Below are positions 15,795-22,680 of a DNA stretch of 22,976 nt, piece by piece. Where the stretch lies: the NCBI GenBank assembly GCA_041629655.1, contig JBFKMV010000065.1:1-22976 (forward strand), in the 5' to 3' direction. Source of the stretch: JBFKMV01 sp041629655 (GTDB lineage Bacteria > Acidobacteriota > Polarisedimenticolia > Polarisedimenticolales > Polarisedimenticolaceae). The position numbers were made by a program, and so were the translations under genes. The notes beneath the pieces were generated by a model, which searched no databases, was not told where the DNA came from, and was given only the letters and a program-made list of their open reading frames with translations. Within the stretch, counting starts at the first letter, position 1. Each line of letters opens with the position of its first letter.

Positions 15795-15837
15795 ATTTAC
15801 CACACCCCGGTCCGCTGAGGTGGCAGAATGGAAGATC

Positions 15838-17160
15838 ATGGATCGCCGGACCAGGTTTGTCCCGGCGCTGGCCGTCGCGCTGGCGCTGTTCGCGGCCGGG
15901 CCCGCGGCGCAGCAGCCGCGAAGCGGTCTCGAGGAACGCGTCGAGGTCGAGTTCGTGCTGCTCGACGTGATCGCCTCCGACCGCAAGGGCCGCCCGATCA
16001 CCGATCTCACGGCCGAAGACTTCACGGTGCTGGAGGACAAGCGGCCGGTCACGGTGCAGAGCTTCGATACCGCCGACCTGCGGCGGGCCGTGGTCGCGCG
16101 CCCCGCGGTGGAACGTTCCGCCGAGCCGGCGCAAGCCGCCCCGGGCCCGTTGCGCTTCATCGTGGCGATCGACCTCGAGTTCGCGAGCGGCCCCGAGATC
16201 CGGCGCTCGTTCAGCCAGCTCGAGGCGTTCCTCGAGGACACGCCCGAGCGGCCCAACGTGGCCTGGCTGCCCTACAGCCTGGAGCGTGGCTTCCTGCTCC
16301 CGGACTTCGAGCCGGACCCGGCGCGGGTCAAGCAGGCGCTGGCGGCGTACGAGCGCGAGTACATGGAACAGCGCTTCGAGACGAACCGCACGCGCGCCCG
16401 CGGCGGCGACGACGACGACGCGCTGGGGTCCGACGACCTGCCGGAGCTCGAGGCCCGCTTCCAGCGTTGTCTCGAATCCAGCAACCAGCCGCACCAGTGC
16501 ATCCTGGCCGAGCTGGACCTGTTCGTGACCGATCTCGAAACGCGCACCCGCCGCGTGATCGAGGAGCTGTCCACGCTGGCCGACCGCTTCGGCAGTCTCG
16601 ACCGCATCAACACGGTGGTGTTCCTGTCGCCGGGATTCTCGCTGCGGCCGGGTGCCGCCGCGACCGCCTTGGCCGCGATCTACCTGGAGGGGCCGCAGCG
16701 CGCGCAGGAGATGGCCCCGGAGTCCCGGCGCTCGCCGTTCGCGCTCTCGCCGCCCCGGACCCCGCGGTCGTTCGAGGACGAGTTCCGCCGCGTCATCCAC
16801 GCGGCGGTCAAGCACCGGGTGGTCTTTCACGCCTTCGACCTGCACCACTTCAACATCGTCGGACGACGGCAGAGCAGCCCCGAGTTCATGTTCGCGTCCT
16901 CGCGGGTGGTCGACGCGTACCGCGACCACGGGCGCGAGCTGAACGACGGCATGCGCGCGCTGGCCGAGGAATCGGGCGGGCAGTTCCGGTCCGGCCCCGA
17001 CCTGGAGCGGCTGGAGCTGCTGATGGAGCGAACGATGTTCGTCTACACGCTCGGCTATCCCAGCCCGCCGGGAGGCGGCGGGGAGTTCCGCAAGATCAAG
17101 GTCAAGTGCCGGCGGAAGGGGGTCAAGCTGCTCCATCGCGCCGGCTACTTCGCGCGTTGA
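15838..17160 (+). CDS. Exported VWFA-related protein (acidobacterial family)
   Basis: Predicted 440 aa. ATG 15838 gives a clear signal peptide (hydrophobic 9-22, cleavage near AAQ). An alternative GTG at 15820 has no better ribosome site, and both have weak ones. The family is recognised from FVLLDVIASDRKGRPITDLTAEDFTVLEDKRP (39-70; adjacent motifs LLDVIASDRKGRPITDL and DFTVLEDK), the von Willebrand-like core with VVFLSPGF (260-267) and the end LLHRAGYFAR. These match the VWFA-related domain family typical of acidobacteria. The metal-binding DxSxS motif expected after the first strand is replaced by IDLEFASGP (111-119), so metal-dependent adhesion is unlikely. An acidic/basic insert occurs at 183-203 (RTRARGGDDDD). 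It is the first gene of a three-gene unit; the next begins 2 bases after its stop. Confidence 0.85.
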   Translation: MDRRTRFVPALAVALALFAAGPAAQQPRSGLEERVEVEFVLLDVIASDRKGRPITDLTAEDFTVLEDKRPVTVQSFDTADLRRAVVARPAVERSAEPAQAAPGPLRFIVAIDLEFASGPEIRRSFSQLEAFLEDTPERPNVAWLPYSLERGFLLPDFEPDPARVKQALAAYEREYMEQRFETNRTRARGGDDDDALGSDDLPELEARFQRCLESSNQPHQCILAELDLFVTDLETRTRRVIEELSTLADRFGSLDRINTVVFLSPGFSLRPGAAATALAAIYLEGPQRAQEMAPESRRSPFALSPPRTPRSFEDEFRRVIHAAVKHRVVFHAFDLHHFNIVGRRQSSPEFMFASSRVVDAYRDHGRELNDGMRALAEESGGQFRSGPDLERLELLMERTMFVYTLGYPSPPGGGGEFRKIKVKCRRKGVKLLHRAGYFAR

Positions 17161-17162
17161 AC

Positions 17163-17720
17163 GTGCGACGGCGCCTGCTGGCAGGTCTACTGGCCTGTGG
17201 CCTCGCGGCCGGCCCGGGGGTCGCGGCGCCGGACGAGCACGACGAGCTGCGCGCGCGAATCCTGGCCGAGGAGCGCGACAGCGAGACGCGCGTGGTCGGG
17301 CTGCTGCGGGTCCGCGCGTCGCACCCGCAGGGGATCTCGGGCGCCGTCGGCGCGATGCGCGTTCGCCAGCCTGCGAGCTACGACTGCCGCACCACGTGCG
17401 CGCAGCGTGGCCCGTTCGTGCAGCTCGAGCCCGGGCTGGGCGGGTTGCAGCTCGGCGCAGGCTGGGCGCGGCTGATCGCGGAGCGCGGCGGCCGCGAGCG
17501 GTTCCTGTCCCAGGTCTACGTCGGCTTCGGGATCAAGGGCGTGCTGCTGCGCACGTGGGACGACCGGGCGCTCCGCCCGGCGGGCCAGTCGTTCGCCGGG
17601 ATCGAGGGCGAGTTCAGCATCACCACGGTCAACTTCAGCCTGGGGCTGCTGCGCGGGATCTCCGCGGGACGCGACGACGAGCGCTGGGTGGTCACGGGCG
17701 GGCTGGGTTGGGGGTTCTAG
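17163..17720 (+). CDS. Small exported beta-barrel-like protein
   Basis: Predicted 185 aa from GTG 17163. A TTG at 17157 overlapping the previous stop is an equally possible start, and no ribosome site distinguishes them, consistent with translational coupling. Residues 2-22 are a basic/hydrophobic signal peptide (RRRLLAGLLACGLAAGPGVAA). Strand-like alternating segments follow: RVVGLLRVRA, PFVQLEPGLGGLQLGAGWA, FLSQVYVGFGIKGVLLRTW, SITTVNFSLGLLRG. The protein ends WVVTGGLGWGF; a terminal Phe after an alternating strand is the classic targeting signal of outer-membrane barrels. Cys82 and Cys86 (DCRTTC) could form a disulfide. The family is not recognised. A small outer-membrane barrel is the best inference. 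Its stop TAG shares its G with the next gene's GTG. Confidence 0.7.
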   Translation: MRRRLLAGLLACGLAAGPGVAAPDEHDELRARILAEERDSETRVVGLLRVRASHPQGISGAVGAMRVRQPASYDCRTTCAQRGPFVQLEPGLGGLQLGAGWARLIAERGGRERFLSQVYVGFGIKGVLLRTWDDRALRPAGQSFAGIEGEFSITTVNFSLGLLRGISAGRDDERWVVTGGLGWGF

Positions 17721-18697
17721 TGCGTGTCGGGGCTGCCGCCCTCGCGGCCGCGGCGCTCGCGCTCGCCGCGCCTCCCGTGCGCGCGATCGAGACCGACCAG
17801 TACTACGCCTGGGGCCGCCCGCTCGCCGACGCCACCGACGCGCTCAACGCCAAGGTCGGCCTGGAGCTGGAACGCGTGCTGGCCGCGGTCAACGGCAAGC
17901 CGTCGTGGCAACGGCTGAGCTGTGACGACGTGCGGCGCCGGGTCTCCGACCACCTGCGCCAGTTCCTGATCCACGACGTCGAGCTGTGGGCCAACAACAC
18001 CTCCCTGATCGAGCGCATCCCGGCCGACGCCGGCGAGGAGTTCCAGTACCGGAAGCGCTACCTGTACCACGACCACGGCTTCCTCGATCCGGTCACGATG
18101 GTTCCGCCCAGCCCGAACATCGAGGTGCACGGCGTGCGGTTCGGGACGGACAAGCTGACGCACTTCTTTTCCGAGGGCTGGTGGTACCACAAGGTCTACC
18201 GCCGCGCGCGGGCGCGCGGCCGCTCGCACGCCGAGGCCGAGCGGCAGGCGATCAACCGCGGCCTGCTCAGCGAGCGGACGATCCTGGGCATGGGCGCGTC
18301 GGGCGTGCTGTCGATCGCCGACCTGGAGGCCAACCACCAGGGGATGCTGTTCTGGAACGCGGTCTGCGGCCGCGACGACCCGCTGCTCGAGCGGACGCCC
18401 GCGGGGTGGAGCCTGCGGCGGGACTTCGACTTCCGCGACCACGTGACGCCGGAGTGGGACGAGTCCTGGCAGACCTCGATCGTCAGCAAGCGGCGCTGGC
18501 GGCGCATCCGCCCGGTGCTCGAGCGCTACTGCCCGTTGCTCGACGACCCGTCGGTGCGCCGGCAGCGCGAGGCCTACCGCCTGCGCGATCGCGAGACGCC
18601 GACCGAACGTCGGATCCGCGAGCTGGTCGAGCGCGGCAAGCTCGCCGATCCGGAGCGGTTCTCGATCGAGCGGCTGTGCGGTGGCGACTCGCGCTGA
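17720..18697 (+). CDS. Exported protein of unknown function, DKLTHFF motif
   Basis: Predicted 325 aa from GTG 17720, which overlaps the preceding stop by one base (TAGTG). Residues 1-22 are an Ala-rich signal peptide (cleavage near VRA-I). The mature part is mostly helical and rich in aromatic and charged residues. The distinctive segment is GTDKLTHFFSEGWWYHKVY (142-160), followed by NRGLLSERTILGMGASGVLS (179-198) and DLEANHQGMLFWNAVCG (201-217). It has the look of a conserved core, with His148, His157 and His206 as possible functional residues. The last 75 residues are very basic and acidic (RRQREAYRLRDRETPTERR). I do not recognise the family. It is co-transcribed with the barrel-like and VWFA-related genes, so it probably acts with them in the periplasm or outer membrane. 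It converges with the next gene, 13 bases away. Confidence 0.75.
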   Translation: MRVGAAALAAAALALAAPPVRAIETDQYYAWGRPLADATDALNAKVGLELERVLAAVNGKPSWQRLSCDDVRRRVSDHLRQFLIHDVELWANNTSLIERIPADAGEEFQYRKRYLYHDHGFLDPVTMVPPSPNIEVHGVRFGTDKLTHFFSEGWWYHKVYRRARARGRSHAEAERQAINRGLLSERTILGMGASGVLSIADLEANHQGMLFWNAVCGRDDPLLERTPAGWSLRRDFDFRDHVTPEWDESWQTSIVSKRRWRRIRPVLERYCPLLDDPSVRRQREAYRLRDRETPTERRIRELVERGKLADPERFSIERLCGGDSR

Positions 18698-18714
18698 ACC
18701 GCGCAGCCGTTCAG
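18694..18714. repeat. Inverted repeat embracing two convergent stop codons
   Basis: CTGAAC (18694-18699) and GTTCAG (18709-18714) form a perfect 6-bp stem around a 9-base loop. Each arm contains the TGA stop of one of the two convergent genes. It may act as a compact bidirectional terminator, though there is no T-run. Confidence 0.35.
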
Positions 18715-19703
18715 GTCGTGTCCCGAGCCGGTCCGGCCGCGAACGAGATCGGGATCAGCAGCCACGACAGCGTGCCCGCCGATTCCGCCAGCAGCAACGG
18801 CAGCCCGGCGGCCTCGCCCGGCGCCGGGCGTAACACGGTCGTCGCGACCGCGGCCGCCAGGACGACGAGCGCGGTGACCGTCGAGCCCAGCAGCGGCAGG
18901 CGCAGCCGCGCCCGGTCCTCCGCGGCGCCCGAGCGCCAGGAACGGAAGAACACGACGCCGGTGACGACGGTGTACACGATCAGGATCGCGAACAGCAGCA
19001 TCGCCGAGATCCAGACCGGGATCGACGACAGCAGGATCGAAAGCTCGATCGAGAGCTGCCACTGGAACGCCGCGGAGGTCAGCACGAAGCCGATCACCGG
19101 CGGCAACAGCGACACGAACGCGATCGCCTCGAGCGGGGTCGCGAGCAGCCCGGCGCCGAGGCCCCGGGCCCGCAACGCCCGCACGACGCGCAGGCCCAGC
19201 CAGCCCTCTCCGGCCAGCACGACCAGGTTGGCCGGCAGCCGCAACCACCACGGCGGCGCCAGTCCCTCGACGTAGTCGAACCACAGCCCCAGCCCGACGA
19301 ACGCGCCGATCGAGAGCGTCGTGAACAACGCCAGCGCGTAGACCCACCACAGCACCGCGCGGCCGCGTTCGAGTACCGGCCGCCGCCGCGGGAACACCAG
19401 CCCCAGGTGCAGCAGCACGCAGACCCCCAGGATCACGCACGCCAGCAGCAGCAACAGCAGGATCAAACCGTGCGCCGGCCACAGCGCCAGGTCGTCCAGC
19501 CGGGCGCCGCGCCACAGCGCGGCCCGGATCCCGGGCAGGCACAGGAAAGCGCCGGCCGTCACGGCCGACAGCAGCAGGAACACGCCGGCGCCCGGATCGG
19601 GGCGCCGTCTCCACCACAGCAACAGCGCCGTGCCCAGGAACCCCGCCGCCACGCCACCCGCCGTCAGCAGACAGGCGACGTAGCGTTGTTCGGGAAAGTC
19701 CAC
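18711..19703 (-). CDS. Multi-pass membrane protein, possible sensor-type module
   Basis: Predicted 330 aa. The assigned start is GTG 19703, with no ribosome site close by (only GGGAGC about 17 bases upstream), so the start is uncertain. About eight hydrophobic segments are visible (near 10-30, 40-58, 79-104, 118-140, 156-172, 186-212, 222-252 and 270-292), plus one at the C-terminus (305-323). The motif LLHLGLVFPRRRP (97-109) resembles the xHFxLVFP element in the N-terminal membrane region of many acidobacterial sensor kinases and phosphatases. Here nothing follows the membrane part, so it would be a stand-alone module. This resemblance is inference from memory. It is the last of three minus-strand genes, 25 bases after the SlyD-like gene, and could be anything from a sensor partner to a transporter subunit. 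Confidence 0.7.
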   Translation of the reverse strand: MDFPEQRYVACLLTAGGVAAGFLGTALLLWWRRRPDPGAGVFLLLSAVTAGAFLCLPGIRAALWRGARLDDLALWPAHGLILLLLLLACVILGVCVLLHLGLVFPRRRPVLERGRAVLWWVYALALFTTLSIGAFVGLGLWFDYVEGLAPPWWLRLPANLVVLAGEGWLGLRVVRALRARGLGAGLLATPLEAIAFVSLLPPVIGFVLTSAAFQWQLSIELSILLSSIPVWISAMLLFAILIVYTVVTGVVFFRSWRSGAAEDRARLRLPLLGSTVTALVVLAAAVATTVLRPAPGEAAGLPLLLAESAGTLSWLLIPISFAAGPARDTT

Positions 19704-19728
19704 GGCGAGAAGGCCCGGCGGGCTCCCG

Positions 19729-20148
19729 CTATCCCTCGACGCCGACCACCTCGACCTCGAAGTGCAGCGTCTTACCCGCCAACGGGTGGTTCAGGTCGAT
19801 CGTGATCTCGCCGGCGCCGATCTCGGCAACCCGGGCCTCGAACTGCTGTCCGGCCGCGCTGCCCGTCACCACGTCGCCGACGTTGACCGCCGCGGCGTCC
19901 TTGAACGCCTCGCGCGGCACCTTGTGGATCGCTTCCTCGTTGACCGGGCCGTAGGCCTTCTCCGGCGGGATGACGGCGGTCTTCTTGTCGCCCGCCCCCA
20001 GGCCCTCGAGCGCCTCCTCGAGACCCGGAACGATCTGGTTCTCGCCGTGAACGTACGACAGCGGATCTCGACCCGCCGAGGAATCGACCACCTGCTCGTC
20101 GACCGTGAGCTTGTAGTGCAGCGTGACTTTCGAGCCGGACTTGATCAT
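19729..20148 (-). CDS. slyD: SlyD-like FKBP-type peptidyl-prolyl isomerase
   Basis: Predicted 139 aa. It catalyses cis-trans isomerisation of Xaa-Pro bonds and acts as a folding chaperone in the cytoplasm (no signal peptide). The FKBP fold is split as in SlyD: VTLHYKLTVDEQVVDSS (8-24), LSYVHGENQIVPGLEEALEG (30-49), the VIPPEKAYG loop (59-67), an insert-in-flap chaperone domain (about 68-118) and the hallmark LNHPLAGKTLHFEVEVV (119-135). The His/Cys-rich metal-binding tail of E. coli SlyD is absent, so the length is closer to SlpA/FkpB; the symbol denotes the family rather than a proven orthologue. GAGGAGA lies 5 bases before the ATG. It begins 20 bases after the periplasmic isomerase gene. 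Confidence 0.93.
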   Translation of the reverse strand: MIKSGSKVTLHYKLTVDEQVVDSSAGRDPLSYVHGENQIVPGLEEALEGLGAGDKKTAVIPPEKAYGPVNEEAIHKVPREAFKDAAAVNVGDVVTGSAAGQQFEARVAEIGAGEITIDLNHPLAGKTLHFEVEVVGVEG

Positions 20149-20168
20149 CGTGGTCTCCTCGTCGACGG

Positions 20169-20879
20169 TCAGGAATCGTTGGCCGGAGTATCGGCGGCGG
20201 GGCTGATCTCCAGCAACTCCACCTCGAACACCAGCGCGGCGCCGGGCTTGATGCGCGGTGGGAAGCCGTTATCGCCGTAGGCCGCGTCCGAGGGGCAGGT
20301 CAGCTTGCCCTTGCCGCCGACCTTCATCTGCTGGATGCCCTCGGAGAAGCAGGGGATCACCCCGTCGAGGCTGAACGTCGCCGGACCGGGCTCCGGTCCC
20401 TCGCGCGAGCTGTCGAAGACCGTTCCGTCGCGCAGGGTGCCCTGGTAGTGCACCTTGACGGTGTCGGTCGGCCCGGGCGCGGCGCCGTCACCGGAGGTCA
20501 GCGCCTTGTAGATCGCGCCGGAGGCCAGCTTCACCGCGCCGTCCTCGGCCTCGGCCTCGGAGCACAGCTCGGCGCCGGCCTGCTTCTCACGCTCGGTGAT
20601 CTTGCCCGCGCGCGCGCGCAACATCGCGTCGATCTGCGGCCCGAACTCGTCGATCGAGACGCGCGGCTCGCGGGCGCGGATGCCGTCGGCGAGACCGGCC
20701 TGCACGAACGCCAGCTCCTCGTCGCCCAGCTCGAACGGAGCCAGCCGCTGCGACAACGCGAAGCCCAGCGTGTAGAGGGTCTTCTGCTCCGAGTTCTCGA
20801 GTTTCGGCTCCTCGGCGAAGATCCCGGAGCCCAGTACCGCGCCGCCCAGCAGCACGGCGATCAGAATCCGCAAACGCAT
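20169..20879 (-). CDS. Periplasmic FKBP-type prolyl isomerase (Mip/FkpA-like)
   Basis: Predicted 236 aa. An upstream in-frame start at 21017 is rejected because GAGAGGA lies 5 bases before ATG 20879 and the product then opens with a signal peptide (MRLRILIAVLLGGAVLG, cleavage near IFA-E). Residues 28-120 match the helical FKBP N-terminal dimerisation domain (KTLYTLGFALSQRL opening). Residues 137-226 are the FKBP catalytic domain: VKVHYQGTLRDGTVFDSS, GVIPCFSEGIQQMKVGG, AAYGDNGFPPRIKPG and ALVFEVELLEI. The aromatic at the floor of the active site, usually Trp in FKBPs, is Phe178. Cys177 and Cys195 lie in the active-site domain and Cys106 in the linker, so a disulfide is possible. It helps fold exported proteins and is the first gene of a three-gene operon with the SlyD-like isomerase. 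Confidence 0.93.
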   Translation of the reverse strand: MRLRILIAVLLGGAVLGSGIFAEEPKLENSEQKTLYTLGFALSQRLAPFELGDEELAFVQAGLADGIRAREPRVSIDEFGPQIDAMLRARAGKITEREKQAGAELCSEAEAEDGAVKLASGAIYKALTSGDGAAPGPTDTVKVHYQGTLRDGTVFDSSREGPEPGPATFSLDGVIPCFSEGIQQMKVGGKGKLTCPSDAAYGDNGFPPRIKPGAALVFEVELLEISPAADTPANDS

Positions 20880-20944
20880 GTCGGTCCTCTCGGCCAGGCG
20901 ATTCCTCGCGAGAGACCTTCCACCGCCCGGCTTGAAAGGACCCT

Positions 20945-20964
20945 GGGCGCCGCCCTCGGCGCCC
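20945..20964 (-). terminator. Hairpin between lipase gene and isomerase operon
   Basis: On the minus strand GGGCGCC-GAGGGC-GGCGCCC is a 7-bp all-GC stem with a 6-base loop, 81 bases past the lipase stop and 65 bases before the isomerase start. AGGGTCCTTTC follows, with a short T-run about 10 bases after the stem. It is the strongest hairpin in the window, but an atypical terminator. The rest of the 166-base gap shows nothing else beyond the isomerase ribosome site. Confidence 0.35.
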
Positions 20965-21045
20965 CGCGAATCGGCAGCAACGCTGACTACCGTAGCGCCG
21001 AGTCCTCCGTACGGCAAACCGGCCGGCTGCGGCCCGGAGATGCGC

Positions 21046-22575
21046 TCAATCCTGCTCCAGCGGCGGGCCCGGCGGGTCGTTCTTGAACTTGCGCTGCTTG
21101 GTCCCGCGGTCGAGCCGGAATACTCCTTCGTGCACCACGCGCCGCAGCACGATGTCCACCAGCGTGGTCTGATTCGGCTTGAGGAACGAGCGCAGCGCCG
21201 ACCCCGAGGCCTCGAGATCGCAGGGCAGGTAGTGCACGAAACCGGTCGCGGGCCGCGGCGTGATCTTCAGTCCGAGCCGCTTCGCCCCGAACTGCTTCTC
21301 GCGGATCAGCTTTTTCTTGCCGTCCTTCATGACGTACCATATTTCGTCGCAGCCGATCATCACGTCGTGGTTGAAGAAGTACGTGAGCGTCCCGCCGTGG
21401 CGCCGGTTCTTCTGGCGGTCGGCGAAGAAGCCCTGCGGCAGCATGTTCGGGTCGTGCTGCTCGCCCGCGGTCAGCAACATGTCGGCCTCGGTGACGGGAT
21501 AGCCGTGATCGTCGGTCAGGCGGAAGATCACCATCGAGAAGCAGTCGTGCACGAACCACGCGTCACGCAGGATGCGCGTCTCGCGCTCGACCTGCTCAGC
21601 CTGCTGGACGTCCTTGTTCTCCTTGTCGAACTGCCCGCGCAGCTCGTCGTACTGGTTGCGGGTCCGGACCTGGAGGCAGCGCAGGATACAGTCGACGACC
21701 TCGCTGCCCTTGCTCGCGCCGCGCTTGCGGTCCACGCTGCGCATGATCCCCATCTTCAGGCCGGAGTGGCTGGCGCCGGAGACGATCCGCATCGCGGTCT
21801 CCGGGGCGACGTGCGCCCGTCCGAGCTTGAGCGCGGGCGCCTCGAAGCCCCCGGCGTCGGCGGGTCGCGGCGCCTCCTGGGTCAGCACCACGCAGCGCGC
21901 GTTCAGGTTCGCCGAGGCCACCCGCACCACGCCGTCGGAGCCGATCTCGCCGGTGTAGGAGTTGAGGTGGTCGTAGAGCTTGCGGTCGATCGACTGCCCC
22001 GTCAGCACGAACGGGAAGATGCCGCGCGGCCCGATCACGTCGTTGTCGGTGCGCGTCCAGGCCTCGCCCAGCGCCCACGACTCGGGACTGCCCAGCTCGA
22101 GCCAGTCCAGCACGCCGGTGCCGGGCTCGACGCCCTGGAACCAGGCCTTGATGCGGCTGATCCGCGCCTTGCCCAGCTGCGCCAGCGCCGAACCGAAGTT
22201 GGCCGGCGCGAGCATGATCAGGTGGCTCATCGGACACACGCCGCTGCGCGCCCGCGTGTGATAGTAGCGATGCCACCAGTCGCGGATCACCGGCCCGCCG
22301 GTCGAGTGGGTGATGCAGGTGAACCGCCGCCCCGATTCCAGCAGCGGCGTCAGCTCGCGCTCGACCGCCGCGCGAAAGCCGCGCGCGATGTCCTCCACCC
22401 GTACCTCGTCGCGGAAGCTCACGTACTTGCCGAGGAAGATCTCCCGGACCGCGATGTCCAGCCCGGCCGCCTTGGCCTCCTTCTGCAATCGCTGGGGCAG
22501 TCCCCCGTAGGTGTTGGTGTGGGTGACGCTCCACCCGTGGACGAACACGACGATCTGCTTCTCGGAATCCGGCAT
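21046..22575 (-). CDS. Lipase-like alpha/beta hydrolase with extra C-terminal domain
   Basis: Predicted 509 aa. AAGGAGG lies 5 bases before the ATG. Residues 7-16 (QIVVFVHGWS) give the first strand and HG oxyanion motif. The nucleophile elbow is THSTGGPV with Ser91, a GxSxG variant with Thr at the first position. GSDGVV (212-217) offers Asp214 and SGASHSG offers His270, completing a plausible Ser-Asp-His triad as in triacylglycerol lipases and phospholipases. Residues 290-509 are not recognised. They begin with a charged helical stretch (YDELRGQFDKENKDVQQ) and continue as probable beta structure (FSMVIFRLTDD, TLTYFFNHDVMIG, TTLVDIVLRRVV). No signal peptide or membrane segment is present, so the protein is cytoplasmic or exported by a non-Sec route; there are no type VI genes nearby. 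It is divergent from the transporter gene. Confidence 0.88.
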   Translation of the reverse strand: MPDSEKQIVVFVHGWSVTHTNTYGGLPQRLQKEAKAAGLDIAVREIFLGKYVSFRDEVRVEDIARGFRAAVERELTPLLESGRRFTCITHSTGGPVIRDWWHRYYHTRARSGVCPMSHLIMLAPANFGSALAQLGKARISRIKAWFQGVEPGTGVLDWLELGSPESWALGEAWTRTDNDVIGPRGIFPFVLTGQSIDRKLYDHLNSYTGEIGSDGVVRVASANLNARCVVLTQEAPRPADAGGFEAPALKLGRAHVAPETAMRIVSGASHSGLKMGIMRSVDRKRGASKGSEVVDCILRCLQVRTRNQYDELRGQFDKENKDVQQAEQVERETRILRDAWFVHDCFSMVIFRLTDDHGYPVTEADMLLTAGEQHDPNMLPQGFFADRQKNRRHGGTLTYFFNHDVMIGCDEIWYVMKDGKKKLIREKQFGAKRLGLKITPRPATGFVHYLPCDLEASGSALRSFLKPNQTTLVDIVLRRVVHEGVFRLDRGTKQRKFKNDPPGPPLEQD

Positions 22576-22625
22576 CCGTGCCTCCTTGTGGTCGACCGGG
22601 CCGCGGCGGGGTATCGGCTGGGGTG

Positions 22626-22631
22626 ATTATC
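22626..22631 (-). promoter_or_regulatory. Candidate extended -10 box for the lipase gene
   Basis: On the minus strand TGGGATAATC contains GATAAT (5 of 6 matches) preceded by TG-n, an extended -10 arrangement that can work without a good -35, which is indeed missing here. The leader would be about 44 bases. It lies in the 105-base divergent gap shared with the transporter. Confidence 0.35.
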
Positions 22632-22680
22632 CCACGACTCGGCTCGCGGGCCGTGCCAGAATTGGGGCGAAGGAGGTGGC

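Noticed and set aside
15783..16256. N-terminal extension of the TonB-like protein
   Set aside because: It would overlap the start of the divergent VWFA-related gene by over 400 bases and has no protein-like features; ATG 15782 has a ribosome site.
16393..16432. Possible frameshift or repeat in the GACGACGACGAC stretch
   Set aside because: The reading frame continues normally on both sides; it simply encodes an Asp run.
15828..17720. 630-codon frame running through the VWFA-related gene into the barrel-like protein
   Set aside because: Only the part from 17163 onward reads as a protein; the earlier part is an out-of-frame shadow of the VWFA-related gene.
20880..21017. N-terminal extension of the periplasmic isomerase
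   Set aside because: It would bury the signal peptide inside the protein; the internal ATG has a good ribosome site.
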